Below are positions 7,294 through 16,395 of a stretch of 64,000 nucleotides of DNA, piece by piece. The position numbers and the translations under genes were made by a program. The stretch comes from Modestobacter roseus (lineage in GTDB: Bacteria > Actinomycetota > Actinomycetes > Mycobacteriales > Geodermatophilaceae). The notes below the pieces were generated by a model. The model made no database searches, was not told the DNA's origin, and saw only the letters and a list, made by a program, of their open reading frames with translations. The stretch spans positions 3,162,001 to 3,226,000 of the forward strand of contig NZ_VLKF01000001.1 in NCBI RefSeq assembly GCF_007994135.1. The letters are read 5' to 3'. Within the stretch, counting starts at the first letter, position 1, and every line of letters begins with the position of its first letter.

Positions 7294-8412
7294 TTGAAGC
7301 TCAGCACGACGACGCGCGCTGCGGCCCTGTCCGCGGGGCTCGCCGCCACCCTCGCCCTCGCCGCCTGTGGCGCCTCCAACGAGGAGAGCTCCGCGTCCAC
7401 CTCCGGTGGCGGCGACTCCTCCGCCGAGCAGCTCAGCGGCACCCTGGTCGGCGCCGGCGCCAGCAGCCAGCAGGCCGCCATGCAGGGCTGGACCGCCGGT
7501 TACTCCAGCGTCCAGCCCGACGTGACGGTCAACTACGACCCGGTCGGCTCCGGCGGTGGCCGCGAGCAGTTCCTCGCCGGCGGCACGGACTTCGCCGGGT
7601 CGGACGCCGCCCTGGACGAGGAGGAGCTCGCGCTGGCCGAGGAGCGCTGCGGCGCCTCCGGCATCTTCGAGCTGCCGAACTACATCTCGCCGATCGCGGT
7701 CGTCTTCAACCTCGAGGGCGTCGACGAGCTGAACCTCCCCCCGGAGGTCCTCGCCGGCATCTTCAACCAGCAGATCACCAACTGGAACGACCCGGCGATC
7801 GCCGAGGCGAACCCGGACGCCACCCTCCCGGACCTGGCCATCACCCCGGTGAACCGGTCCGACGAGTCGGGCACCACGGAGAACTTCACCGAGTACCTGG
7901 TCGCCGCCGCCGGCGACGCGTGGCCGCACGAGGCCAGCGGTGACTGGCCGGTCTCCGGCGGCGAGGCCGCCCAGGGCACCTCCGGCGTGGTCAGCGCCGT
8001 CGGGGCCGGCAACGGCGCCATCGGCTACGCGGACCTGAGCCAGGCCGGCGACCTCGGCGTGGCCAGCATCGGTGTCGGCGAGGAGTTCGTCGCGCCGTCC
8101 GCCGAGGCCGCGGCCGCCGTCGTCGAGAACTCCGAGACGCTGGAGGGCCGCGGCGAGTACGACTTCGCCATCGAGCTCGCCCGCGACACGACCGAGTCGG
8201 GCAACTACCCGATCGTGCTGGTCAGCTACCACGTCGGCTGCATCGAGTACGACGAGCAGGAGACCGCCGACCTGGTCAAGGACTTCATCGGCTACGTGAT
8301 CAGCGAGGACGGCCAGCAGGCGGCGGCCGAGGCCGCCGGCAGCGCGCCGATCTCCGACGCCCTGCGCGAGCAGGCGCAGACCGCGGTCGACGCGATCACC
8401 GCCGGCAGCTGA
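7294..8412 (+). CDS. pstS: Phosphate ABC transporter substrate-binding lipoprotein PstS
   Basis: 372 residues starting with TTG at 7294, with GAAAGG seven bases upstream. A lipoprotein signal ends in LALAAC, giving lipidated Cys25. The mature protein has the PstS hallmarks: LVGAGASSQQAAM near the start, VNYDPVGSGGGREQF, FAGSDAALDEEEL, and VNRSDESGTTENFTEYL (the phosphate-binding SGTT loop). It captures phosphate outside the membrane for PstCAB. It sits behind a PHO-box-like repeat, and a hairpin follows it. Confidence 0.96.
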   Translation: MKLSTTTRAAALSAGLAATLALAACGASNEESSASTSGGGDSSAEQLSGTLVGAGASSQQAAMQGWTAGYSSVQPDVTVNYDPVGSGGGREQFLAGGTDFAGSDAALDEEELALAEERCGASGIFELPNYISPIAVVFNLEGVDELNLPPEVLAGIFNQQITNWNDPAIAEANPDATLPDLAITPVNRSDESGTTENFTEYLVAAAGDAWPHEASGDWPVSGGEAAQGTSGVVSAVGAGNGAIGYADLSQAGDLGVASIGVGEEFVAPSAEAAAAVVENSETLEGRGEYDFAIELARDTTESGNYPIVLVSYHVGCIEYDEQETADLVKDFIGYVISEDGQQAAAEAAGSAPISDALREQAQTAVDAITAGS

Positions 8413-8437
8413 TCGAGCCCGTTCCACAGCGCGGTGC

Positions 8438-8475
8438 GGCGGCCCGGAGTGTCCCCTCGGACACCCCGGGCCGCC
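8438..8475 (+). terminator. Intra-operon hairpin between pstS and pstC
   Basis: A 17-bp stem with one mismatch (GGCGGCCCGGAGTGTCC against GGACACCCCGGGCCGCC) around a CCTC loop. Its place after pstS suggests partial termination or 3'-end protection, giving more PstS than permease. Confidence 0.6.
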
Positions 8476-8537
8476 GTGGCGCGTGATCCACTGCCCCCGT
8501 CCCCGCACCAAGCACCACGAGCCCCCCGGAGCGATCG

Positions 8538-9488
8538 GTGACCTCGACCACCAGCGCACCACCCACCCGGCAGCAGCCCAAGCGCCGGCCGGGTGACCGC
8601 GTCTTCGCCGGCACCGCCAAGGGCGCCGGCATCCTGATCCTGGTCATCCTGGCCGGGGTCGCCGTCTTCCTCATCAGCGAGTCGGTCCCGGCGCTGACAG
8701 CCTCCCCGGACGAGCTCCCCGGCGACGCAGGCCTGGCCTCCTACATCGGCCCGCTGGTCTTCGGCACGCTGCTCTCTGCGGTGATCGCCCTGCTGGTCGC
8801 CACCCCGCTGGCGGTGGCCATCGCACTGTTCATCACGTTCTTCGCCCCGCGCCGACTGGCCGCCGGGCTGGGCTACGTGGTCGACCTGCTGGCCGCGATC
8901 CCGAGCATCGTCTACGGCTTCTGGGGCATCGCCTGGCTGGCGCCGCGACTGGTGCCCTTCTACCGCTGGCTCGAGGAGAACCTCGGGTTCATCCCGTTCT
9001 TCGCCGGCCCCGTCTCCTCCACCGGCCGCACCATGCTCACCATCGGGCTGGTGCTCGCCGTGATGATCCTGCCGATCATCAGCGCCATCTCCCGCGAGGT
9101 GTTCAGCCAGGTGCCGACCCTGCACACCGAGGCCGCCCTCGCGCTGGGCGCCACCCGGTGGGAGATGATCAAGATGGCCGTCATCCCCTACGGCAAGTCC
9201 GGCATCATCGGCGGGGCGATGCTCGGCCTCGGCCGCGCGCTCGGTGAGACGATGGCGGTCGCGATCATCCTGTCCGGCTCCGCCGCCGGGATCACCTGGG
9301 CACTGATCTCCAGCGCCAACCCGCAGACGATCGCGGCGAACATCGCGCTGCAGTTCCCGGAGTCCACCGGCCTCGCCGTGAACACCCTGATCGCCAGTGG
9401 CCTGGCGCTGTTCGTGATCACCCTCCTGGTCAACATGCTCGCCCGGTGGGTCGTCAACCGCCGGGCCGACTTCTCCGGAGCCAACTGA
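8538..9488 (+). CDS. pstC: Phosphate ABC transporter permease PstC
   Basis: 316 residues with GTG start at 8538. Six or so transmembrane segments begin at GAGILILVILAGVAVFLI. The permease signature EAALALGATRWEMIKMAVIP, which docks onto the ATPase, is complete, and LGRALGETMAV is the conserved PstC region. It forms the inner-membrane channel with PstA. The stop overlaps the pstA start (TGATG). Confidence 0.95.
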   Translation: MTSTTSAPPTRQQPKRRPGDRVFAGTAKGAGILILVILAGVAVFLISESVPALTASPDELPGDAGLASYIGPLVFGTLLSAVIALLVATPLAVAIALFITFFAPRRLAAGLGYVVDLLAAIPSIVYGFWGIAWLAPRLVPFYRWLEENLGFIPFFAGPVSSTGRTMLTIGLVLAVMILPIISAISREVFSQVPTLHTEAALALGATRWEMIKMAVIPYGKSGIIGGAMLGLGRALGETMAVAIILSGSAAGITWALISSANPQTIAANIALQFPESTGLAVNTLIASGLALFVITLLVNMLARWVVNRRADFSGAN

Positions 9489-10576
9489 TGAGCACGTCGA
9501 CGCAGCAGCCCAGCACCGCGCCGGCCGGCCCGGCGCAGGAACAGGCCGAGCTGGGCCGTCACGCGAAGCAGGCGCCGTGGGTGCCGTGGGCGGTGTTCGG
9601 CGCCGCTGCGGTCGTGTCCCTGGGGATCGGGCTGCTGACCGGCTTCAACGTGGTGCTGTTCGTCATCTACACGGTCGTGTTGGGGACGGTGGGCACCTAC
9701 CTCCTCTCCCGGGCCACCGAGGGCCGGCGCAAGGCCACCGACCGCCTGGTGACCTGCCTGGTGGTCAGCGCCTTCGGGATCGCGATGGTGCCGCTGGTCT
9801 CGCTGGTCTACGAGGTGGTCCGCCGCGGGGCGGAGCGGTTCGACGGCGAGTTCTTCGGCGCCTCCCTGGTCGGCATCATCGGCCCGGGCGGCGGCGCCTA
9901 CCACGCCATCATGGGCACCCTGATCATCACGCTGCTGACGACGCTGATCTCCGTGCCGATCGGCCTGATGACCGCCATCTACCTGGTCGAGTACGGCACC
10001 GGCCGGCTCAAGCGGTCCATCACCTTCCTGGTCGACGTCATGACCGGCATCCCCTCGATCGTCGCCGGCCTGTTCGCCTACGCGCTCTTCGTGCTGATCT
10101 TCGGCCCCGGCGTCCGACTGGGCATCATGGGTGCCATCGCACTGTCGGTGCTGATGATCCCGGTGGTCGTCCGCTCGGCCGAGGAGGTGCTCAAGCTGGT
10201 GCCGAACGAGCTGCGCGAGGCCTCCTACGCGCTCGGCGTCTCCAAGTGGCGGACCATCGTCAAGGTGGTCATCCCGACCGCGATCGCCGGTCTCGGCACC
10301 GGCGTCACCCTGGCCATCGCCCGGGTCATCGGTGAGACCGCACCGCTGCTGATCACCGTGGGCATCACCAACGCCACCAACTTCGACCCGTTCGACGGGC
10401 GGATGGCGACCCTGCCGGTGTACGCGTACTACCAGCTCACCCAGCCGGGCGTACCGCCGGAGAACGCGATCGACCGGGCCTGGACAGCGGCCCTGGTGCT
10501 CATCATGCTGGTCATGGGCCTCAACGTGGTCGCTCGTCTGATCAGCCGCTTCTTCGCCCCCAAGACCGGTCGCTGA
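9488..10576 (+). CDS. pstA: Phosphate ABC transporter permease PstA
   Basis: 362 residues. ATG at 9488 overlaps the pstC stop by one base. The N-terminus is longer than in E. coli PstA, carrying two additional hydrophobic segments ([32 protein letters not shown]) before the permease core. The ABC docking loop reads [21 protein letters not shown] and is followed by [14 protein letters not shown], both PstA-typical. It pairs with PstC. Confidence 0.95.
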   Translation: MSTSTQQPSTAPAGPAQEQAELGRHAKQAPWVPWAVFGAAAVVSLGIGLLTGFNVVLFVIYTVVLGTVGTYLLSRATEGRRKATDRLVTCLVVSAFGIAMVPLVSLVYEVVRRGAERFDGEFFGASLVGIIGPGGGAYHAIMGTLIITLLTTLISVPIGLMTAIYLVEYGTGRLKRSITFLVDVMTGIPSIVAGLFAYALFVLIFGPGVRLGIMGAIALSVLMIPVVVRSAEEVLKLVPNELREASYALGVSKWRTIVKVVIPTAIAGLGTGVTLAIARVIGETAPLLITVGITNATNFDPFDGRMATLPVYAYYQLTQPGVPPENAIDRAWTAALVLIMLVMGLNVVARLISRFFAPKTGR

Positions 10577-10601
10577 CCGACCCGATCCGGAGGATCTCCC
10601 C

Positions 10602-11381
10602 GTGGCCAAGCGCATCGACGTCTCCGACCTCGACATCTACTACGGCAACTTCAAGGCCGTCGAGGGCGTCAACCTCTCCATCGAGCCGCGCAGCATCACC
10701 GCGCTGATCGGCCCCTCCGGCTGCGGCAAGTCGACCTTCCTGCGGTCGCTCAACCGCATGCACGAGGTGATTCCCGGCGCCCGCGTGGAGGGCAAGGTCG
10801 TCATCGAGGGGCAGGACCTCTACGGCGGTGACGTCGACCCGGTCGACGTCCGGCGGCAGATCGGCATGGTCTTCCAGCGGCCCAACCCGTTCCCGACCAT
10901 GTCGATCTACGACAACGTGGTCGCCGGCGTGCGGCTGAACAGCAAGAAGATGAAGAAGTCCGACATGGACGACCTCGTCGAGCGCTCGCTGAAGGGCGCC
11001 AACCTCTGGGCCGAGGTGAAGGACCGCCTCGACCGGCCCGGCTCCGGCCTCTCCGGTGGCCAGCAGCAGCGGCTCTGCATCGCCCGCGCGATCGCCATCG
11101 AGCCCGAGGTGCTGCTGATGGACGAGCCGTGCTCGGCGCTCGACCCGATCTCCACCCTGGCCGTCGAGGACCTGATGATGGAGCTGAAGGAGCGCTTCAC
11201 CATCGTCATCGTCACGCACAACATGCAGCAGGCCGCCCGGGTCAGCGAGACCACCGGCTTCTTCAACCTCAACGGCGTCGGCCAGCCGGGGCGCCTCATC
11301 GAGTTCAACCCCACCGAGAAGATCTTCAGCAACCCGGACCAGAAGGCGACCGAGGACTACATCTCCGGCCGCTTCGGCTGA
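10602..11381 (+). CDS. pstB: Phosphate ABC transporter ATP-binding protein PstB
   Basis: 259 residues, GTG start at 10602 with GGAGGA upstream. Walker [10 protein letters not shown], signature LSGGQQQR, Walker [14 protein letters not shown] and the switch VTHNMQQA are all intact. The PstB-specific [16 protein letters not shown] is present. It energises PstCA from the cytoplasm. It is the last gene of pstSCAB; no phoU follows here. Confidence 0.97.
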   Translation: MAKRIDVSDLDIYYGNFKAVEGVNLSIEPRSITALIGPSGCGKSTFLRSLNRMHEVIPGARVEGKVVIEGQDLYGGDVDPVDVRRQIGMVFQRPNPFPTMSIYDNVVAGVRLNSKKMKKSDMDDLVERSLKGANLWAEVKDRLDRPGSGLSGGQQQRLCIARAIAIEPEVLLMDEPCSALDPISTLAVEDLMMELKERFTIVIVTHNMQQAARVSETTGFFNLNGVGQPGRLIEFNPTEKIFSNPDQKATEDYISGRFG

Positions 11382-11401
11382 TCGCAGGGCCACCTCCGTC
11401 G

Positions 11402-11445
11402 CCGCCCCCGGCGCCGCGCCCGCCCGGGCGCCGCGCCGGGGGCGG
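11402..11445. terminator. Strong GC-rich terminator after pstB
   Basis: A 13-bp perfect stem (CCGCCCCCGGCGC with GCGCCGGGGGCGG) with further pairing inside. It lies 20 bases after the pstB stop and faces the convergent LCP gene ending at 11584. The rest of the 11446-11583 gap shows only short GGTGTnGTGTCCGGGG direct repeats. Confidence 0.7.
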
Positions 11446-11583
11446 TGTGGTGTCCGGGGGCGGTGTCGTGTCCGGGGCCTGCCGCCCACGCCAGTGTGCG
11501 CTGGACGTCGGTCTCCGCCCCCAGGACCGACGACCACTGCACAACGGCGGGCCGGCCGATGCGACGGCGCCCGTGTGGCGGGG

Positions 11584-14035
11584 TCAGCCGCAGTCGGCGG
11601 AGCCCTCCGGCACCGGCGCGGGGGCGGCCGACGACGGGACCGGGGTGCCCAGGGCAACCGGCACGACGCCGGTGAAGTCGGGGCCGATCACCAGCTGCAC
11701 CGCGCCCCCCACCAGGTCGCTCTCGACCAGGACGGCACCGGGGACGGCGGCGGCCACGGTGCGGGCCGGCTCCAGCGACGCCGGGCCGTACCGGACGACG
11801 GTCCGTGCGACCGCGGCGGGCTCTGCCCCCTGCGCACCGACCCGGAAGCCCTGCGCGGTCAGGGCGCCGACGGCCTCCGCCGTCCGCTGACCGCCGGTGG
11901 CGTCGAGCACGTCGACGGTGACGCCGGCCGGTTCGACGCTGACGGTCGTCCCCGCCGGCACCGGGTCGGTCTCGGTGGGCACCGGCAGCTCGTCCGCCGG
12001 CGCAGCGCCGGCCGCCCCGCCCTCGGCCGGTGCGCCCTCCCCCGCGACGTCCTCGGCGGCGGCGTCCGCGGGCACCGGCAGCCGGCCGGTGTCGATGACC
12101 GCGTCGAAGAGCTGCCTGGTGGCGGCGGCGTCGACCACGACGGCCGCCTGGTCGCTGCCCGCGGGGACGTACCCGATCCGGCTCACCGGCAGGTCGGCGC
12201 GCTCGACCGCCTCGGCGCCCAGGTCGGCGAAGGTGGTGCCGAAGGTGCGCACGTCGCCGAGCGTGGTGTCGCCGTCGACGGTCAGCGCATCGGCAGCGCG
12301 GGTGAGGAAGCGGGTCAGGGTCATCGGGTCGGCCAGCGTGCCGCCGGCCGCGGCCGTACCCAGGGTGGCGGCGAGCACCCGCTCCTGGCGCTGCGCCGTC
12401 GCATTGCCGGTGACGTCGTGCCCGTCCCCTCCCGGACTCAGGTACCCGCCGGCCTCGTCGCCGGTCAGCCCGTGCGCACCGGCCGGCAACGGGAGGGCCG
12501 AGCCGGTCGTCGGCCCGGGCAGACACACGGTCACCTCGTCCAGTGCGTCGACCAGCTCCGGCAGCCGCGCCGCGTCCACCTGCAGGTAGTGGTCGATCCG
12601 CAGGCCCGACACCTGCTGCACGGCCCGGACCAGGCAGGCCGGCCCCCCGTCCAGCAGCGCGGCGGCGAAGGACTCGGTGACCGCCTCCCGGACCTCGCCG
12701 TCGGCGCCCAGACAGGTGGGCGTGTCGGTGAGCGCGGTGGGCGGCACGGAGACCAGCACCGCCGAGCTGCCGTCGCCACCGACGTGTGCCACGAGCGTGC
12801 TCACCGCGGCCGGGCCCGTGCGCCCGGGCAGGTCGGTGCCGACGACCAGGTAGGTGCGGGACGTCTCCTGCAGCTGGGGGGCGAGCACCTCGGGGCCGTC
12901 GGTGGCGAGCGCGTCGACCCGCGTCATGCTCACGTCGGCGTAGAAGTACAGCCCCACGTAGAAGGTCAGCACGGTGGCGAGCAGGGCGGCCGCGACGACG
13001 CCGGCCCGGCCGAGCCGACGTCGTGCCGGCCCGGCCGGCGCCGCGCGGCGGTGCACCTGAGCGGGCGGCTCGGGCGGGGGCGGGGCGGCGGGGGCATCCC
13101 GGCCGGGGATCGGCGGCACCGGGAGGCTGCGGCGCACGCCGGGGACCGGGACGGACGGCTGGGCGGGCAGCGGCGGACGGGCGGGCACGACGGGCGCGGA
13201 GGCCGACGCCGACCGGGACACCGGCGGATGGGACGCGGGCGGCTGGGACGCCGGCTGCTGGGACACCGGCGCCACGGCGGGCCGGGGCTGTAGTAGCCGT
13301 CCGGGCTGCTCGACGGGCCGTTGCGCCGGCCGGGGCGGCTCGGCGAGCTGCGGCGGCGCGGCGGGCTGCGGCGGCGCGGCGGGCTGCGGAGGCGCCGTGG
13401 ACCGCGGCGGCACCGGCTCGGGCGGCGCCGTGCGGGGCGGCCGCTGCGGCGCTGGCGGGACCCGCTGGGCGTCGGAGGAGGGGCGGGCCCGACGGGGCCC
13501 GGCGTCTGCGGGGCGGGGGACGGCCGCGGCGGTGCACCGGGCCGACCGCCCGCCGCAGGCCGCGGGGCCGGCTGGGCTCCCGTGCTCGGTGCACCGGGAG
13601 GGCGCACGTGCGGCGTCGGCCGCGACGGGGGCGCCGGGTGGGGTGCGGGCGCAGCCGGCTGGAACCACGTGGCCGGCCGGGGGTCGCCGGTGGTCACCGG
13701 CTCGACCGGCAGGGCCGGCTGCCAGCCGGTGGGCAGGACGGCGGGTGCGGAGGGGCCGGGCGAGGCGCACCGTTCGGCCGCCCCGGCGGCGGCGAGCCCG
13801 GGGCGCCGCCGGTCCCCGGGTCGCGCACCACAGGGGTCGCCCCGGTGCCCTCCGCGGCCTCCCGCCGTTCCGCGCGCCGGCGGCGCACGCCGGCTCCCGC
13901 GCCGGTCCGGGCCAGCAGCTCGTCGACCGTGAGGGGAGCCGCCGGCCCGGCCGGGCCCGGCGCAGCGGGCCCCGACGGTGACCGGTCACCGTCGAGGCCA
14001 CGTCGCCTGGGGTCGTCCGCCACCGGTCTGGGCAC
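11584..14035 (-). CDS. LytR-CpsA-Psr (LCP) family protein with C-terminal LytR_C domain, frameshifted in this sequence
   Basis: An envelope protein of about 810 residues. From the C-terminus: a LytR_C domain (VDVLDATGGQRTAEAVGALT), an LCP catalytic domain (TYLVVGTDLPGR, then RIDHYLQVDAARLPELVDAL), one membrane segment (AGVVAAALLATVLTFYVGLYF) and a long Pro/Ala-rich cytoplasmic region. LCP enzymes attach glycopolymers to peptidoglycan. The N-terminal part lies in two other frames: LTVDELLARTGAG (GTG start at 14035 or 14023) up to about 13780, and VLPTGWQPALPVEPVTTGDP up to about 13490. Each junction fits one missing base in a G/C run. Either sequencing errors or a broken gene; the LCP and LytR_C parts are intact. 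Confidence 0.75.
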
Positions 14036-14266
14036 TCCATCGTCTGGTCCTGCGGCACCGCGTCCGGGCCGCCCGCTCGCTCGATCCCGCGCCGGCCGGT
14101 GACCGGTCGAGCACGGACCGTTCCACGATACGGGTGCCCGGCGCTCCTTCCACGCCGAACGCGCGGTGCGTACCGGCCGAGTCGGCCCGGCCGCGGTGGC
14201 GTCGTCCCCACCGTTCGACCGGCGCGGGCCGGGATGCCTCAGTAGCGTCGCCCCGGTGAGGACGCC

Positions 14267-15319
14267 GTGAAGCTGCCGATCCCCGGGCCATCCGACCTGC
14301 TGGGCGCCGTCGACGGGCTGCGCGAGGGCATCACCCAGGCGCTCGCCCTGCTGCCGCGGGCGGTCGGTGCGGTCGGGCAGGCCGAGCAGCTGCTCGTCCG
14401 GGTCGGCGGCCTGGTCGACCGGGCCGAGCTGGCCGTCGAGCGGGCCGAGGCAGCGATGGTGCACATCGACGCCACCCGGTCGCGCGCCGACGCCGCCATC
14501 ACCGCCGTGGACGGCACCCGGCAGCGCGCCGAGCAGGCGATCGACGCCGTCCGGACCACGCAGCTCGCCGCCGGCGAGCTGGTGGCAGCGGTGGGCCGCA
14601 CCACCGACCGGGCCGGGGAGCTCGTCACCAAGGTCAGCACCACCACCGACCGGGCCGGGGAGCTCGTCACCAAGGTCAGCACCACCACCGACCGGGCCGG
14701 GGAGCTCGTCACCAAGGTCGACACCACCACCGACCGGGCCGGCGACCTCGTCACCAAGGTCAGCACCACCACCGACCGGGCCGGTGAACTCGTCACCAAG
14801 GTCAGCACCACCACCGACCGGGCCGGTGAACTCGTCACCAAGGTCAGCACCACCACCGACCGGGCCGGTGACCTCGTCACCAAGGTCGGCACCACCACCG
14901 ACCTGGCCGGTGAGCTGGTGACGGCGGTGGGCGGCACGACCGCCGACGCCGATGGCCTGCTGCGCCGCAGCGAGGCGCTGCTCGCGGCCTTCGCCCCGCT
15001 GCTGGACGCCTACCGCCCGGCCCTGGGCGAGCTCGCGCCGGTCGTCACCCGGCTCGCGGAGGAGCTGGACGAGTCCGAGGTGCAGGCGCTGGTCCACCTG
15101 GTCGACCGGCTGCCCGCGCTGGTAACCCACCTGGACGAGGACGTGCTGCCGGTGCTGGTCACCCTCGGCGACGTCGCGCCCGACGTGCACCAGCTGCTGG
15201 ACACGGTCCAGGACATGCGCCAGGTGGTGAAGGGCTTCCCCGGGTCCAAGCTGTTCCGCCGCCGGGGCGCGGAGGAGATCGCCGAGGAGGAGTCCGACAG
15301 CGAGGCCCCGCCGCAGTGA
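14267..15319 (+). CDS. Helical protein with 14-residue tandem repeats, function unknown
   Basis: 350 residues, GTG at 14267 with GTGAGGA upstream. No signal peptide or membrane segment. Residues 30-108 look alpha-helical and rich in Ala, Glu and Arg. Residues 110-221 are eight copies of a 14-residue unit of the form STTTDRAGELVTKV, equal to two heptads each, so an extended coiled coil or amphipathic helix is likely. The C-terminal part (LAPVVTRLAEELDESEVQAL, DVAPDVHQLLDTVQDMRQVV) is also helical and ends in an acidic tail. A structural or membrane-surface role is possible, but no family is recognised. Confidence 0.8.
   Translation: MKLPIPGPSDLLGAVDGLREGITQALALLPRAVGAVGQAEQLLVRVGGLVDRAELAVERAEAAMVHIDATRSRADAAITAVDGTRQRAEQAIDAVRTTQLAAGELVAAVGRTTDRAGELVTKVSTTTDRAGELVTKVSTTTDRAGELVTKVDTTTDRAGDLVTKVSTTTDRAGELVTKVSTTTDRAGELVTKVSTTTDRAGDLVTKVGTTTDLAGELVTAVGGTTADADGLLRRSEALLAAFAPLLDAYRPALGELAPVVTRLAEELDESEVQALVHLVDRLPALVTHLDEDVLPVLVTLGDVAPDVHQLLDTVQDMRQVVKGFPGSKLFRRRGAEEIAEEESDSEAPPQ
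14594..14929 (+). repeat. Eight tandem 42-bp repeats inside the coiled-coil gene
   Basis: Exactly 336 bases, eight in-frame units of 42 bp (boundaries at 14636, 14678, 14720, 14762, 14804, 14846, 14888). The central units are nearly identical in DNA as well as protein. They fall into two subtypes: GGGGAGCTC in early units and GGTGAACTC in later ones, indicating recent unit duplication. Confidence 0.92.
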
Positions 15320-15338
15320 ACGGACGCCCGCACGCACG

Positions 15339-15370
15339 ACCGGCGTCGCCCCCCAGGGGACGACGCCGGT
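15339..15370. terminator. Bidirectional terminator
   Basis: ACCGGCGTCG and CGACGCCGGT form a perfect 10-bp stem with an inner CCCC/GGGG pairing. It lies between two convergent genes ending at 15319 and 15387. Confidence 0.75.
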
Positions 15371-15386
15371 CGGGGAGCTGTCGGGC

Positions 15387-15815
15387 TCAGGTCTCGGTGG
15401 GGTACCCCAGCGCCCGGACGACGTCGCCGATCCGGTCGTAGGACTCGCCGGCCGGGAGCTTGGCCAGCTCATCGGCCACCGCGTCGGGCGCCCGGTGGTC
15501 GCGGGCGGCCTCCACCAGGTCCCCGCCAGTGGCCGGGAAGTCGGCGCGGTCCAGCCAGCGCGCGAGCTCGGCGCGGGCGACCACGGCGTCCGCGGTCGTC
15601 CCCTGCGGAACGCCACCGGTCAGCGTGCCGGCCGGGTCGGCGTCGATGTCGGGCTGGTCCTCGCCGACGGGCTCGACCTCCCGCCACTCCTCCGAGCGGG
15701 TCGCCCGCTCGGCCTTCATCATCCCCTGCACCTCGTGCTCGAGCTCCTCGTCCAGGCGCGGGCTGTGCTTGGTGCTCCGGCTCGATGCGGCGTCGAAGCC
15801 TGCGGTCTCGCTCAC
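15387..15815 (-). CDS. DUF2795 domain-containing protein
   Basis: 142 residues, GTG at 15815 after AGGAGGAGAC. The C-terminal 60 residues (ELARWLDRADFPATGGDLVEAA, then LPAGESYDRIGDVVRALG) are a DUF2795 helical domain, common in actinobacterial soil genomes and of unknown function. The N-terminal half is charged and likely disordered. It is followed on the same strand by nothing, and preceded by the DUF2945 gene 35 bases upstream, so the two may be expressed together. Confidence 0.82.
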   Translation of the reverse strand: MSETAGFDAASSRSTKHSPRLDEELEHEVQGMMKAERATRSEEWREVEPVGEDQPDIDADPAGTLTGGVPQGTTADAVVARAELARWLDRADFPATGGDLVEAARDHRAPDAVADELAKLPAGESYDRIGDVVRALGYPTET

Positions 15816-15850
15816 GTCTCCTCCTCTCGCGCGGCCCCCGGCCGCGACGG

Positions 15851-16060
15851 TCAGTCCTTCTCGAGTGCGCCGGGCTTGTGGACGGCGGTCCCGCCGCTCT
15901 TCTCGCTCTTCACCTCGTACTGCGGGTCGTCCTCGCTGGCCCGCACGGTCCGGCCGGCGGCCTTCGTGTCGGAGGTGATCTCCCGCTGGACCGTGCCCTC
16001 CGCCTCACCGCCGTGGCTCTTCCACGTGACGTGGTCGCCCTTGCTGAACTCCTCGGCCAT
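15851..16060 (-). CDS. DUF2945 / HVA1 TUDOR-like small protein
   Basis: 69 residues starting with ATG at 16060, with CGGAGGAGG upstream. The whole protein is one domain: FSKGDHVTWKSHGGEAEGTV, then YEVKSEKSGGTAVHKPGAL, the pattern of the hypervirulence-associated TUDOR domain (DUF2945). Small soluble protein, function not established; often found near stress genes. It lies upstream of the DUF2795 gene in the same direction. Confidence 0.85.
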   Translation of the reverse strand: MAEEFSKGDHVTWKSHGGEAEGTVQREITSDTKAAGRTVRASEDDPQYEVKSEKSGGTAVHKPGALEKD

Positions 16061-16381
16061 CCGGCCTCCTCCGTGCGGTGGGTCCCCGGCTCGGCACCCG
16101 TCGTGCGGGGGTGCCTGCCCGGGCCGGCGGCGCGGCACACATCAGCGGCACACCCGGCTGCCGGGCGCACCTCGGGGTCCCTCCAGCGCTCACCCCATCG
16201 AGGGGGGTCACCCGGCCGGGGAGTGCCGGGGCGAAGATCGTCACGTAGCGTGCTCACAGACGGAGGTCCTGGGACGTCTTCCCTGGCCAGTGCCGCGCAC
16301 TGGTCACGTTCCGTGAGACCTCGTCCGCGATCGCCGGCCCGGCTGGCCCCTTTCCCCCGGGGCCGGTCGGGTCGGCCCGCT
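16061..16381. other. Intergenic region without a recognisable gene
   Basis: About 320 bases between divergent genes. It holds the ribosome-binding site of the DUF2945 gene, two CGGCACACnnnC direct repeats near 16130-16155, and a TAGCGT box near 16247 that could serve a plus-strand transcript. No ORF with credible codon use and no strong hairpin. Confidence 0.5.
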
Positions 16382-16387
16382 TAGGCT
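16382..16387 (+). promoter_or_regulatory. -10 box of a probably leaderless transcript
   Basis: TAGGCT, then eight bases, then the GTG start at 16396. No ribosome-binding site is visible. Box and spacing match the one before the cysteine leader peptide at 2490. Confidence 0.5.
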
Positions 16388-16395
16388 GGCTGACC

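Noticed and set aside
14036-15616. Minus-strand ORF opposite the coiled-coil repeat gene
   Set aside because: Repetitive text mirrors the 42-bp repeats. Only its last part (below about 14035) looks like coding sequence, and that belongs to the LCP gene.
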